Positions 16,701-23,628 of a stretch of DNA of 64,000 bases are shown piece after piece. Made by a program: the position numbers and the translations under genes. Source of the DNA: Pikeienuella litoralis (GTDB lineage Bacteria > Pseudomonadota > Alphaproteobacteria > Rhodobacterales > Rhodobacteraceae); assembly GCF_037646705.1 (NCBI RefSeq), contig NZ_JBBHER010000011.1, forward strand, positions 48,584 to 112,583. The letters are read 5' to 3'. The notes beneath the pieces are model-generated. The model saw only the letters and a list, made by a program, of their open reading frames with translations. It was not told where the DNA came from and did not search any database. The first letter of the stretch is position 1. Every line of letters begins with the position of its first letter.

Positions 16701-18220
16701 TCGAGCTTGGCAAACGCGACTATTACGCCAATTCGCCGATCGGCCTTCGGCCGTTCCGGCGGAACCTGACCTATTTCGGGGTCGACGCCGATCAACTCCT
16801 CTCCGCTCGGCCCGACCTCGCGGACCGGCTGTTTCGCGACCTTGCGGACGGGTTCGCGTCAGGCGCGTTCACGCCGCCGCCGGCTCAGGTTTTCGAGGCC
16901 GATGAAGCGGTCGACGCGTTCCGGCTGATGCAGAAATCCGGCCATGTCGGCAAGATCGTCATTCGCCCCCCGAGCGCGCCGGCGCCGGGCGTCGCCTCTT
17001 CGGCGCCGATTGGCGAAGGGGCGTGGCTGATTGTCGGAGGGACCGGCGGTTTCGGGCTGGAGACGGCGTCCTGGCTCGTCGGGAAAGGGGTGCGCGCGCT
17101 TTGGCTCGCGTCCCGATCCGGCGCCGTCCCGAAAGAGGGGCGAAGCGCGGTCGCGGCCATGCGAAGGGCCGGCGCGACGGTTCATTGCGTTGCGGCGGAC
17201 GTTGCGGATGCGGCGGCGGTCGAGGCCATGATGCGCGAGATCGAGGCGGAGGGAACGCCGCTGAAAGGCGTCGTGCATTCCGCGATGGTGCTGGACGACG
17301 CGCTGTTCGAAAGCCAGGATCCGGCGCGGTTGGAGGCGGTGATGCGGCCGAAGATCGCCGGCGCGGCGCTGATCGACCGCGCGACGCGGGGCTTGGGCCT
17401 GGATCATTTCATCGTCTATTCGTCGGTCACGACGCTGTTCGGAAATCCGGGGCAGGCGGCTTATGTCGCCGCCAATACGTACCTGGAGAGCCTGATGGCG
17501 GAGCGGCGCATGCAGGGCGAGCCCGGTCTTGCGGTCGGCTGGGGGCCGATCGGGGATATCGGGTATCTGGCCCGGGAGGAGAAGGTCCGATCGCAACTGT
17601 CGAAGCGCATGGGCGGCGCGCTTCTCTCGGCCGCCGACGCGCTGAAGGGACTGGAGACGATCCTGGCCGCCGGGGCGCCGGAGCCGGCCGTCACCTTCGC
17701 GCCGCTCCGTTGGGGGCTCCTCGCGGGCGAGTTGCCGTTGCTGTCCACGCCGCTCTTCGAGCGGGTGGAGACGACCCGCGACGGCGCGGGCGGAGGCGAG
17801 GGCGCGCTCGATCTTCAGGCGATGATCGAAGGGCTGGATGACGTCGCGGCGCAGAAGGCGATCATCGGCTTCCTCGCGACCGAGACCGGACGCATCCTTC
17901 GGCAGCCTCCGGGCGAGCTTGACCCGCGCCGGCCGTTGACGGAGATGGGGTTCGACAGCCTGATGGCGGTCGATCTCAAGATGGCGGTGGAGGAGCGCAT
18001 CGGCGCGTCTCTCCCGTTGATGTCTCTCTCGGACGGCGTGGCGCTCGCCGATCTGGCGAAGAAGCTCCTCGACGAGGCGAGAGGCCGCGGCGCGGGCAAT
18101 GAGGCGGCGGCGATGCACGCGATCGCCTCGCAGCATGTCGCCGGCGGGCGGATCGACGAGGCGGATCGAAAGGTGGTCGAAAAGATCACGCAAAAAGCGG
18201 AAAGCATGAAGGCGGAGTAA
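10763..18220 (+). CDS. Type I reducing polyketide synthase, RkpA-like (KS-AT-DH-degenerate MT-ER-KR-ACP)
   Basis: 2485 residues. KS has VDTACSSSF with Cys180, ECHGTGTPVGDP with His315 and NFGH with His353. AT has GHSVGE with Ser629 and an unusual specificity motif YPYH (730-733). DH has HRIDGAIVFP with His931, and a partner Asp1088. About 1400-1600 resembles the C-methyltransferase plus linker region but lacks a SAM-binding glycine motif. ER has GLNFRDVMW near 1781 and HGGAGGVGLAAIQ near 1891. KR has VGGTGGFGLETAS near 2090, an LDD motif (B type) and Tyr2234. ACP has EMGFDSLMAVDL with Ser2399. There is no thioesterase and no loading module, so one iterative, fully reducing cycle giving an ACP-bound saturated chain is likely. 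Architecture, size and the next gene match RkpA of the Sinorhizobium capsule region rkp-1, thought to make a lipid for K-antigen synthesis. The downstream gene starts six bases after the stop. Confidence 0.95.
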   Translation: MNAQANKTTYEVAISGYACRLPQASNPAEFWDILQNRRCVITEITDDRWSKARFLHRDRAALGRSYTFAAGQVDRIWDFDPGFFGVSPREAVQMDPQQRLLLMTVWEAVEHAGLTPEALSGGRTGVYIGASASDHSFTFVGDPASVDAQFMTGNTLSIVSNRISYLLDLKGPSYTVDTACSSSFYALHQATQALRSGEIDTAIVGGVNALLSPFSFIGFSRATMLSPEGLCKAFDASADGYVRSEGAVVFVLRRMDLAAQNGDPVRGVILGSGVNSDGRTVGMAMPSAERQADLLRQIRRDVQFDPDDLAFLECHGTGTPVGDPMEANAIGEVFGRRRARPLSIGSAKTNFGHLEPASGLVGLLKAQMALEKGVYPASLHLKEPNPNIAFDDLNLEVAGEAVTIEPRDRPWLAGVNSFGFGGANAHVVIRQPDPMETPAAPVAPRARALTISAASRKSLDDMVARWREALDGAEPAEADRLVNAAAHRRQRAAHRLIALGESADDILAALTAHEAGETPEAPAACVTGQRIGRGEKTAFVFGGNGSQWAGMGLGLYEQNEVFRAAFDEVSALFAAKSDIDLSSLLAADDLGDLLAESRIAQPILFALQVAIVRMLAAEGLKPDAVAGHSVGEVAAAWAAGVLSLPDAVHLIRTRSTALEFMKGMGGMAAVLAGEDAVEAALADFGDVSITVAGDNSPRSSTIAGPVESLKGFARFARKRRIAAKLLDIDYPYHSPAIDPIRAKLIADLSEIEPHEGEAIYVSATSGREAPGVALDTEYWWRNARQPVRFREAVGALAKLGCGVFVEIAPRPVLQSYIVDTLESLGWGASVVTTLEQRPRTAPTARSIAARALAHGAKIDDARFFGAAVRYQGGLPGYAWQTSPYRMEPSDEAVDIFATGGVHPLLGWRLKRDEGAWSNIIDVGLQPWLADHRIDGAIVFPAAGYVEMALAAGRRIFGNSELSEFEILRPIVLDDGAAVETRVSFDQSTGQIRIESRRRLVGVEWGLNAFGVLRKTPVAAPVAAEADLKGAAKLNGRQLYQSLEAYGLNYGAAFQRIKSVRINGVVAKARLTEAAAPVAGMSLDPTMLDGAMHMIFPLIRRQAGDDGLRAGVAFLPVRLGRVRLYAAEMAPVRATARLVKLSPRGAEAEIDLLAEDGTLIAAVTGLRLKSVVLNRGARDLNRVWRQSFVRLASSDEDAAVPDVWADPAARAAALGVVAGRAPEPDVGSILIDALSRRLAWNMARRFADEDMRIDIASAIDLDPSARPLLSRALLALEEDGAFSAETLGVGRLAADCPYPSVEELAQALAEEAPTRGGDLMALLRLEAELPDRLQSGLIDVAPAPPAADITPAARAVWAAVETILTDIAAGWSAVKPLDALVVGAAPVGVIQRLAAAPGLSRLTVTDPDERIVETLSQIAGRAPKLRILPFAEAVAAGHDLAICGDSLSRLGRDGLSSLAVSMVSGGLFAAIERAPDLTSDLLCGIAEDWWAGSLTPEAPIGRRMPAEDWCAAMTDARLVDATATPLAAEAAEATALFARARRRVSGAEAPTERRGAVVVLHDGAAAEMAAAGEIEAAMAAIGRSVRVVALEDGAPDALEPGWETVFLPGLFADDADDLARAAARVGRVHDWLAAAKPARLWLVTRGGRPAVEEGASGARRPAEAALWGLGRVLANEPGHPEIRLADFDPAMEKEQLVELLSAELAAPSSEREIVWDAAGRAAPRVEAVSGLFDQAADSLAGAEAARALEIGQQGSFDSLKWVARTRRAPGPDEVEIRIRAAGLNFRDVMWAQGLLPEEALEDGFAGATLGMECAGIVTRAGAASGRSPGDEVIAFGPACFATHATIPARAVAPLPAGTSFDTAAAVPTIFITAQYGLVELANLRSDEAVLIHGGAGGVGLAAIQIARRIGARIIATAGSPAKRRLLKALGADLVFDSRSLAFADEVMAATGGEGVDVVLNSLSGEAMERSLGCLRPFGRFIELGKRDYYANSPIGLRPFRRNLTYFGVDADQLLSARPDLADRLFRDLADGFASGAFTPPPAQVFEADEAVDAFRLMQKSGHVGKIVIRPPSAPAPGVASSAPIGEGAWLIVGGTGGFGLETASWLVGKGVRALWLASRSGAVPKEGRSAVAAMRRAGATVHCVAADVADAAAVEAMMREIEAEGTPLKGVVHSAMVLDDALFESQDPARLEAVMRPKIAGAALIDRATRGLGLDHFIVYSSVTTLFGNPGQAAYVAANTYLESLMAERRMQGEPGLAVGWGPIGDIGYLAREEKVRSQLSKRMGGALLSAADALKGLETILAAGAPEPAVTFAPLRWGLLAGELPLLSTPLFERVETTRDGAGGGEGALDLQAMIEGLDDVAAQKAIIGFLATETGRILRQPPGELDPRRPLTEMGFDSLMAVDLKMAVEERIGASLPLMSLSDGVALADLAKKLLDEARGRGAGNEAAAMHAIASQHVAGGRIDEADRKVVEKITQKAESMKAE

Positions 18221-18226
18221 GGAGCG

Positions 18227-19585
18227 ATGACCATGGGGGCGGTGGAAAGAGATAGAAGCGCGCTCGTCGATCGCCTCCGGAAGGTGCGGGAGGCGCGCGC
18301 GAGAGGCTCGCGCGCGGCGCCGCAGCCGCTTCAGGCTGGCGGGCGGCCGGCGAAGGCGTTCGACTTCTCCACATTGCCGCTTTTCGAGCAGATGCGCTTT
18401 CAGGAGGCTGTGGGCGAGACGCTCGGCATCGGTTCGCCGTTTTTTCGCGAGATCGACGCGCGCGACGGCGCGCTTTGCCAAATCGATGGCGAGGAGCGGA
18501 TCAATTTCGCATCCTACGACTATCTCGGCCTCGGCGGGCATCCTGACGTGCGCCGGGCGACGGTCGACGCGGCGGAGAAATGGGGGGTCTCGTCGAACGC
18601 GTCGCGGCTGGTGGGCGGCGAGCGGCCCTATCACGCGGCGCTGGAGCGGGCGCTGGCGGCGGCCTACGGGGTCGACGCCGCCGTCGCCATGGTGTCTGGC
18701 CACGCGACCAACGTCACGACCATCGGCGCGATGCTGGGGCCGAAGGATCTGGTCCTGATGGATCAGCTGATCCACAATTCCATCTCCGAGGGCGCGCGCC
18801 TCTCCGGCGCCGCGCGGCTCACCTTTCCGCACAATGATTTCGAATGGATCGACGAGACCCTCTCCCGGGTTCGCGGCCGCTATGAGCGCGTTCTCATCGT
18901 GATCGAGGGGCTCTATTCGATGGACGGAGATTCTCCCGATCTCGCCCGGTTCGTCGAAGTGAAGGCGCGCCATGACGCCTGGCTGATGGTCGACGAGGCG
19001 CACGCCTTCGGCGTTCTCGGAGAGACCGGGCGCGGCATCGCCGAGCTTCAGGGGGTGGACCCGAAATCGGTCGAGATCTGGATGGGCACGCTCTCGAAGA
19101 CGCTTGCGTCCTGCGGCGGGTATATCTGCGGCTCCGACGCGCTGGTCTCCTATCTCAAGCACAAGGCGCCGGGATTCGTCTTCTCCGTCGGCATCGCCGC
19201 GCCCATCGCGGCGGCGGCGACGGCGGCGCTGGAGGCGATGCTGGCCGAACCCGAGCGCGTGGCGCGGCTTCGGGCCAATGGTCTCCGGTTCCGCGACCGG
19301 GCGATGGCGGCGGGCCTCGATATCGGCCTGACGCAGGGTTACGCCGTCTCGCCGGTGATCATCGGCGACAGTCCGCGCGCCGTGGTGGCGGCGGACCGGA
19401 TCTATCGGCGCGGCGTCAACGCGCTGCCGATCATCTTCCCGGCCGTGCCGGAACAGCAGGCGCGTATCCGTTACTTTCTGACCTCCGATCACACCGACGA
19501 GCAGATCGATCGCGCCGTCGACGTGACCGCCGAAGTGGTGCGGGAGCTTGACGGCGTCGATCTTTTCGCCAGCCTGCGCGGCTGA
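18227..19585 (+). CDS. Alpha-oxoamine synthase family acyltransferase, RkpG-like (AONS/KBL/SPT fold)
   Basis: 452 residues. It is a PLP-dependent fold-type I enzyme that condenses an acyl thioester with an amino acid and loses CO2. NFASYDYLGLGGHPDV and SRLVGGERPYHAALE are substrate-site segments. VDEAHAFGVLG has the PLP-binding Asp256 and His259, and MGTLSKTLASCGGYI has the Schiff-base Lys291. An extra N-terminal segment of about 60 residues precedes the core, longer than in BioF or Kbl, and may contact the PKS ACP. AGGAGCG lies just before the ATG, and the gene is almost contiguous with the PKS, so it most likely takes its acyl chain from the PKS. The amino acid is unknown; serine, alanine or glycine are family precedents. 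It ends inside a palindrome shared with the convergent SDR gene. Confidence 0.93.
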   Translation: MTMGAVERDRSALVDRLRKVREARARGSRAAPQPLQAGGRPAKAFDFSTLPLFEQMRFQEAVGETLGIGSPFFREIDARDGALCQIDGEERINFASYDYLGLGGHPDVRRATVDAAEKWGVSSNASRLVGGERPYHAALERALAAAYGVDAAVAMVSGHATNVTTIGAMLGPKDLVLMDQLIHNSISEGARLSGAARLTFPHNDFEWIDETLSRVRGRYERVLIVIEGLYSMDGDSPDLARFVEVKARHDAWLMVDEAHAFGVLGETGRGIAELQGVDPKSVEIWMGTLSKTLASCGGYICGSDALVSYLKHKAPGFVFSVGIAAPIAAAATAALEAMLAEPERVARLRANGLRFRDRAMAAGLDIGLTQGYAVSPVIIGDSPRAVVAADRIYRRGVNALPIIFPAVPEQQARIRYFLTSDHTDEQIDRAVDVTAEVVRELDGVDLFASLRG

Positions 19586-19599
19586 CGCGCGCGCGTCAG
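19582..19599. repeat. 18-bp palindrome containing both convergent stop codons
   Basis: CTGACGCGCGCGCGTCAG is perfectly self-complementary. It contains the TGA of the oxoamine synthase (19583-19585) and the TGA of the convergent SDR (19596-19598 on the minus strand). It may act as a compact bidirectional transcription end, although there is no T tract and no loop sequence. Confidence 0.5.
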
Positions 19600-20351
19600 T
19601 CGCCGATCCTGGCCGCGTAGCGCCGCTCGAACCAGTCGGACAGCACCGGCGGCAGCCGGTTGCCGAGAAAGACCATGACCGAGAACGGCCATGGGAAGGT
19701 GAGGGCGCCGCGCCGGCGCGCGATGGCCTTCTTCATGATCTTCGCAGCTTTTTCGGCCGTGACTTCAAAGGGTTTCGGCCCGTGGTGGCGCTTCGACATC
19801 GGCGATGTCACGAAGCCGGGGCAGATCACCGTCACGGCGATTCCGTGGCGGCGGAGCCCTGAGCGGATCGCTTGCCCATAGGCGCGGATCCCGGCTTTGG
19901 ACGCGCTGTAGCTCGGAAGATCGCCGGAGGGCCGGATCGCGGAGATCGAGCTGACCAGCGCGATCTGGCCGGCGCGCCGCGCGATCATTCGGGGAAGCAG
20001 CGGCTCGACCGTGTTCAACATTCCGAGCAGATTGATCTCGATCACGCGCCGGGCCTGCCCTTTGGGCTCCGGCAGGCCGCCAAGGGCGACGCCGGCGTTG
20101 GCGATCACGAGATCGACCGGATGGCGGTCGTCGAAGCCGCAGATCAGGGCGGCGAGCGCCTCGACCGATGTGACATCCATCGTGGCGGTCTCCACGGAGG
20201 CGCCGGCGGCGCGCGCGCGTTCGGCGACATCGGCCAGCCGCGTCTCGTCGCGGCCGATCAGCAGCATCGTGACGTCCGGGCCGGCGTAGGCGGCGGCGAG
20301 CGCGGCGCCGATGCCGCTGGAGGCGCCGGTCAGAATCAATGAGCGGATCAT
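19596..20351 (-). CDS. Short-chain dehydrogenase/reductase, RkpH-like (possible 3-keto-amine reductase)
   Basis: 251 residues, classical SDR. LTGASSGIGAALAAAY is the NAD(P)-binding TGxxxGxG, VIANAGVALGG is the NNAG-like strand, and LVSSISAIRPSGDLPSYSASKAG holds the catalytic Ser, Tyr and Lys (YSASK). The C-terminal part (KIMKKAIARRRGALTFPWPFSVMVFLGNRLPP) has a basic segment and an amphipathic or hydrophobic helix. This is typical of membrane-associated lipid SDRs such as 3-ketosphinganine reductases. It overlaps the upstream KpsS-like gene by four bases (ATGA at 20348-20351), so the two are probably co-translated. By comparison with rkpH it probably reduces the keto product of the oxoamine synthase; this is inferred from gene set and fold. 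Confidence 0.9.
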   Translation of the reverse strand: MIRSLILTGASSGIGAALAAAYAGPDVTMLLIGRDETRLADVAERARAAGASVETATMDVTSVEALAALICGFDDRHPVDLVIANAGVALGGLPEPKGQARRVIEINLLGMLNTVEPLLPRMIARRAGQIALVSSISAIRPSGDLPSYSASKAGIRAYGQAIRSGLRRHGIAVTVICPGFVTSPMSKRHHGPKPFEVTAEKAAKIMKKAIARRRGALTFPWPFSVMVFLGNRLPPVLSDWFERRYAARIGD

Positions 20352-21586
20352 TCGTGGCTCTCCCATGGCGGCGGCGCCAGCATGCGCGCGGCCATCGCCG
20401 CCGCGCCCGGCCGCGCGCCGGTTCCGTCGAACCCGCCGGGAACCTGGATCGCGGCGACGAGCGCGCGGATGAATGTTTCGAGTCGGGCGGGGGTGGCTGG
20501 CGTCGCCTCGCGCCAGAACCTGTCGAGCCCGCCCTGAAAGGTGAGGTCCGGCAGATCGTAGATCGCCCTGCCGAGCGCGATGACGGGCGCGCCCGCCTGA
20601 AGCGCGGTGAGGCCGACGGTGGAGTTGGCGACGATGACGCCGGCGGCGCGATGAAGCAGGCCGCCGAGATCGCCCCCGTCGAGAAAAAGGCAGCGTCCGG
20701 GGGCGCCGGCGTCCTGGGCCGCGCGCTCCATCGCGGCGCGCCAATCGGTCGAGCCATGATCAAGCGGGTGAATCTTCACCACCAGAAGCGCGTCATCTGG
20801 GGCGTGAGCGGCGAATGACAGGATCGCGCGCCGGAGCAGCGCCCCGACGCCCCCAGGCGGCGCGTGAAGCCGGATCTGATAGTCGGTGTCGAGTTGCAGC
20901 GGCAGCACGAAAAGCGGCCCCTCATGCGCGGCGATACGCGCCTCCGCGCGCCTCCGCGCACTGGCGCGCCGACGGACGGGCAGGATCTTGTTCCGGATCC
21001 ATCCCGCCCATTCGCGCGCCGGATGGACGAGCGTATGAATCCGGAAATGCGGGTAGAGCGCCCAGGATGTGAAGATGTTGGCCAGATTGAAGACGACGTC
21101 CATCGCCGCGTAGCCGGCGAATCGGCTCCGGTACTTCGGCTGCGCCACCGCCGGCCCGGCCAGCGCTTCGATCCGGGGCCAGTCGCGCGGGAAACGGCTG
21201 CGCCCGCCGGTCCCGTCCGGCTCCACCGTCAGCCAGTGGGGCCGGAGATAACCCTGCTCGACGACATGGACCCGCACCTTCCGGGCGCGGGCGACGAGAA
21301 GCGCCTCCTCATGCCAGCGGCGGCCGTCGCCAAGGCAGGCGATATCGGTGACGCCCTTTTCACCGATCACCGTGTTGAGCCAGGCGGGCCAGGCCTCCGG
21401 GCGCCCGCGAAACGGGATCGCGTTCGGCCCGCGCCAGAACAGCCGGTCTCCGGGGCAAAGAAGAACCCGGTGGACCGACGCGCCCCGCGCGCGCAACGCG
21501 GCTCCGAGATAGGTGAAAAAGAAAGACATGGGGCCCTGCAACAGCAGAAAGACCCGCCCCTCTCCTGCGATCCGCGCATGCGTCAT
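20348..21586 (-). CDS. Capsular polysaccharide protein, KpsS/RkpJ-like (copy A)
   Basis: 412 residues of the Capsule_synth (KpsS/KpsC/LipB) family. Characterised KpsS and KpsC members are retaining beta-Kdo transferases that build the linker between lipid anchor and capsule at the inner membrane. Visible conserved blocks are FLLLQGPMSFFFTYLG at the N-terminus, VVEQGYLRPHWLT, LPLQLDTDYQIR, VKIHPLDHG, and VIVANSTVGLTALQAGAPVIALG, which forms the nucleotide-sugar site. The start at 21586 has a GGGAGAG ribosome binding site; longer in-frame starts exist but lack one. It is divergent from paralogue B with 82 bases between them. It forms an operon with the SDR. Confidence 0.9.
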   Translation of the reverse strand: MTHARIAGEGRVFLLLQGPMSFFFTYLGAALRARGASVHRVLLCPGDRLFWRGPNAIPFRGRPEAWPAWLNTVIGEKGVTDIACLGDGRRWHEEALLVARARKVRVHVVEQGYLRPHWLTVEPDGTGGRSRFPRDWPRIEALAGPAVAQPKYRSRFAGYAAMDVVFNLANIFTSWALYPHFRIHTLVHPAREWAGWIRNKILPVRRRASARRRAEARIAAHEGPLFVLPLQLDTDYQIRLHAPPGGVGALLRRAILSFAAHAPDDALLVVKIHPLDHGSTDWRAAMERAAQDAGAPGRCLFLDGGDLGGLLHRAAGVIVANSTVGLTALQAGAPVIALGRAIYDLPDLTFQGGLDRFWREATPATPARLETFIRALVAAIQVPGGFDGTGARPGAAAMAARMLAPPPWESHE

Positions 21587-21668
21587 CGACTCTCCCGCTC
21601 GTTGCGGCGCAACAAAGCACAGGCCGGCCCCCGCGCCAAGCCGGCGCGCTTGTCTCAAGCGCTCTGAC

Positions 21669-22952
21669 ATGCGACAGGCCGATTGGGCGAAACGACTTGC
21701 GGCGAGCGGAGCGGAGCGGGTGACTGAGGGCAAGACGTTCCTTTTCCTGCAAGGGCATCATTCGCCATTCTGGCTTGAGCTTGGCGACGCGCTGAAGGCC
21801 GAAGGCTGCCGCGTTCTCAAGGTGCGGCTCTCCGGTCAGGACGTTCTCTACTGGCCCCGTCGCGGCGCGCGCTCCTATCGGGGTCCGAAAGCGAAATGGC
21901 GGCCATGGCTTGAGGCTTATCTGGCGGAGGAGGGCGTCACCGACGTCCTTTATTACGCCGATCGCCACCCCTGGAACATCGACGCGCTGGCGGCGGCGAA
22001 GGCGGTCGGGATCCGCGCCTGGACGATTGAATTCGGCTATCTTCGCCCGAACTGGCTGACGCTGGAGCCGGAGGCGATGGGCGCCTTTTCCCGGTTCCCG
22101 AAGGACCCGGCCGCGATCCGCCGGCTCGGCGCGCCGCGCGCGGATGATCCTCCCGAGGACGACGCGCGCTATCCGAGCGGGTTTCTGGACGAGGCGATCG
22201 CGGATATCGGCATGTACGCCTCAACGATCATCGCCGCGCCGTTCTATCCGCACTATCGGCTCGATTTCCCGTATTCCATCTTCACGCATTACGGGTACTG
22301 GATCAAAACGCTCATCACGGCGCGCCGGGATGAGCGCGCGGCCCGGGAGATTCAGGCGCGCCATACCGCTGAGGGCGTGGAGTATACGCTTTTCGCGATG
22401 CAGCTTGCGCAGGATTATCAGATCCGCGCGTCTTCGCCCTACGCCGATTACGCCGACATGATCGAAGAGATCCTCGATTCGATGGCGCGGGCGGCGCCGC
22501 CCGAGCGGCGGCTGCTGATGAAGATGCACCCGCTCGACAGCGATTACCGCCGCTGGCGCCGGCGCGTGCCGGAAATGGCGCGCCGGCGCGGCCTGGAGGG
22601 CAGGGTGGAGGTGATCCGGGGCGGCGATCTCGGCGCTCTCATCCATCACGCGAAGGGCGTGGTCATGGCCAACTCGACCGTCGGGCTGCACTGCATTCGC
22701 GCAGGCGTTCCGGTGAAGGCGCTCGGCAGCGCCATCTACGACATTCCGGGCCTGACGCATCAGGGGCCGCTGGATACGTTCTGGACCGCGCCCGAGCCGG
22801 TGGACCGGGAGCTCGAGGCCGACTTCGTCCGGGCGTTGATGCGGGAGATTCAGATCAAGGGCTCGTTCTTCAACGCCGACGGGCGCCGGAGGGCCGTTGC
22901 GGACGCGGTGGACCGGCTGGTGCGGCGGCCTTTCCCCGAGTGGGCGCGCTGA
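21669..22952 (+). CDS. Capsular polysaccharide protein, KpsS-like (copy B)
   Basis: 427 residues, clearly paralogous to copy A block by block: FLFLQGHHSPFWLELG, IEFGYLRPNWLTLEP, FAMQLAQDYQIR, MKMHPLDSDYRRW, VVMANSTVGLHCIRAGVPVKALG and YDIPGLTHQGPLDTFW. The proposed role is transfer of Kdo-like linker sugars onto the capsule lipid in the cytosol. Divergence between the copies suggests different donors, acceptors or linkages rather than recent duplication. The ATG is the first in the frame giving the conserved start. It converges on kpsT with only six bases between stops. A long KpsC-type two-domain protein is not in the window. Confidence 0.9.
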   Translation: MRQADWAKRLAASGAERVTEGKTFLFLQGHHSPFWLELGDALKAEGCRVLKVRLSGQDVLYWPRRGARSYRGPKAKWRPWLEAYLAEEGVTDVLYYADRHPWNIDALAAAKAVGIRAWTIEFGYLRPNWLTLEPEAMGAFSRFPKDPAAIRRLGAPRADDPPEDDARYPSGFLDEAIADIGMYASTIIAAPFYPHYRLDFPYSIFTHYGYWIKTLITARRDERAAREIQARHTAEGVEYTLFAMQLAQDYQIRASSPYADYADMIEEILDSMARAAPPERRLLMKMHPLDSDYRRWRRRVPEMARRRGLEGRVEVIRGGDLGALIHHAKGVVMANSTVGLHCIRAGVPVKALGSAIYDIPGLTHQGPLDTFWTAPEPVDRELEADFVRALMREIQIKGSFFNADGRRRAVADAVDRLVRRPFPEWAR

Positions 22953-22958
22953 GCGGGC

Positions 22959-23618
22959 TCAACGCCGCGCCATATTGGCTTCATGCGCTTCGATCGCGTC
23001 CTTGATGTTCTCGTAATAGGTCAGCTGGCCGTCCTCCAGCACCGCGCCAGCCTTGCAATAATCGAGAAGCGTGCCGGTGGAGTGCGACACCATCACCACG
23101 TCGGAAGTGGCCCGCCGCTCGGCGAAGACCCTCTGACATTTTTTCTTGAAATTGGCGTCGCCGACCGCGGTGGTCTCATCCACGAGGTAGTAATCGAAGG
23201 CGACGCCCATCGAGACGCCGAACGCAAGCCGGGCGCGCATCCCCGATGAATAGGTGTTGACCTGCATGTAGAGCGCTTCGCCAAGCTCGGAGAAATCCGC
23301 GACATAATCGATCAGCGCATCCGGGTCGCGCCCATAGATCCGGGCGACGAAGCGGACATTCTGCGCGCCGGTCATCATGCCATGGAAACTGCCGGCGAAG
23401 CCGAGCGGCCACGAGACGGATGAACGGCGGATGATCCGGCCGCTGTCGGGCTCGACCGTGCCGGCGATCATCCGGAGCAGCGTCGACTTTCCGGCGCCGT
23501 TTCGCCCGAGAAGGCCGAGACTGCGGCCCCGCGGGATGGTCATGTTCACATTGTCGATGATCGTCCGATGCGTTGATCCGCTGCGATACGATTTCGATAG
23601 GCCCACCAACTCGATCAT
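22959..23618 (-). CDS. Capsule export ABC transporter ATPase, KpsT-like
   Basis: 219 residues. It energises export of lipid-linked capsule across the inner membrane with the KpsM-like permease. Walker A is GRNGAGKST at 38-46, and the signature YSSGMRARLAFGVSM is the divergent form of polysaccharide-export ATPases. Walker B and after reads YYLVDETTAVGDANF, with the VDE(T/A) typical of KpsT. The H-loop is VMVSHSTGTL. It starts 10 bases after the permease stop. The C-terminal carbohydrate-binding extension of Wzt-type O-antigen exporters is absent, which fits a group 2/3 capsule system. Confidence 0.93.
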   Translation of the reverse strand: MIELVGLSKSYRSGSTHRTIIDNVNMTIPRGRSLGLLGRNGAGKSTLLRMIAGTVEPDSGRIIRRSSVSWPLGFAGSFHGMMTGAQNVRFVARIYGRDPDALIDYVADFSELGEALYMQVNTYSSGMRARLAFGVSMGVAFDYYLVDETTAVGDANFKKKCQRVFAERRATSDVVMVSHSTGTLLDYCKAGAVLEDGQLTYYENIKDAIEAHEANMARR

Positions 23619-23628
23619 GCGCGCGCGT

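Noticed and set aside
12884..16795. Minus-strand open frame of about 1300 codons inside the PKS gene
   Set aside because: It is the antisense shadow of the PKS, common in very GC-rich coding DNA. It is arginine-rich, has no recognisable domain and no ribosome binding site.
16859..19492. Minus-strand open frame of about 877 codons across the PKS end and oxoamine synthase
   Set aside because: It is antisense to two well-supported genes and arginine-rich throughout with no family motif.
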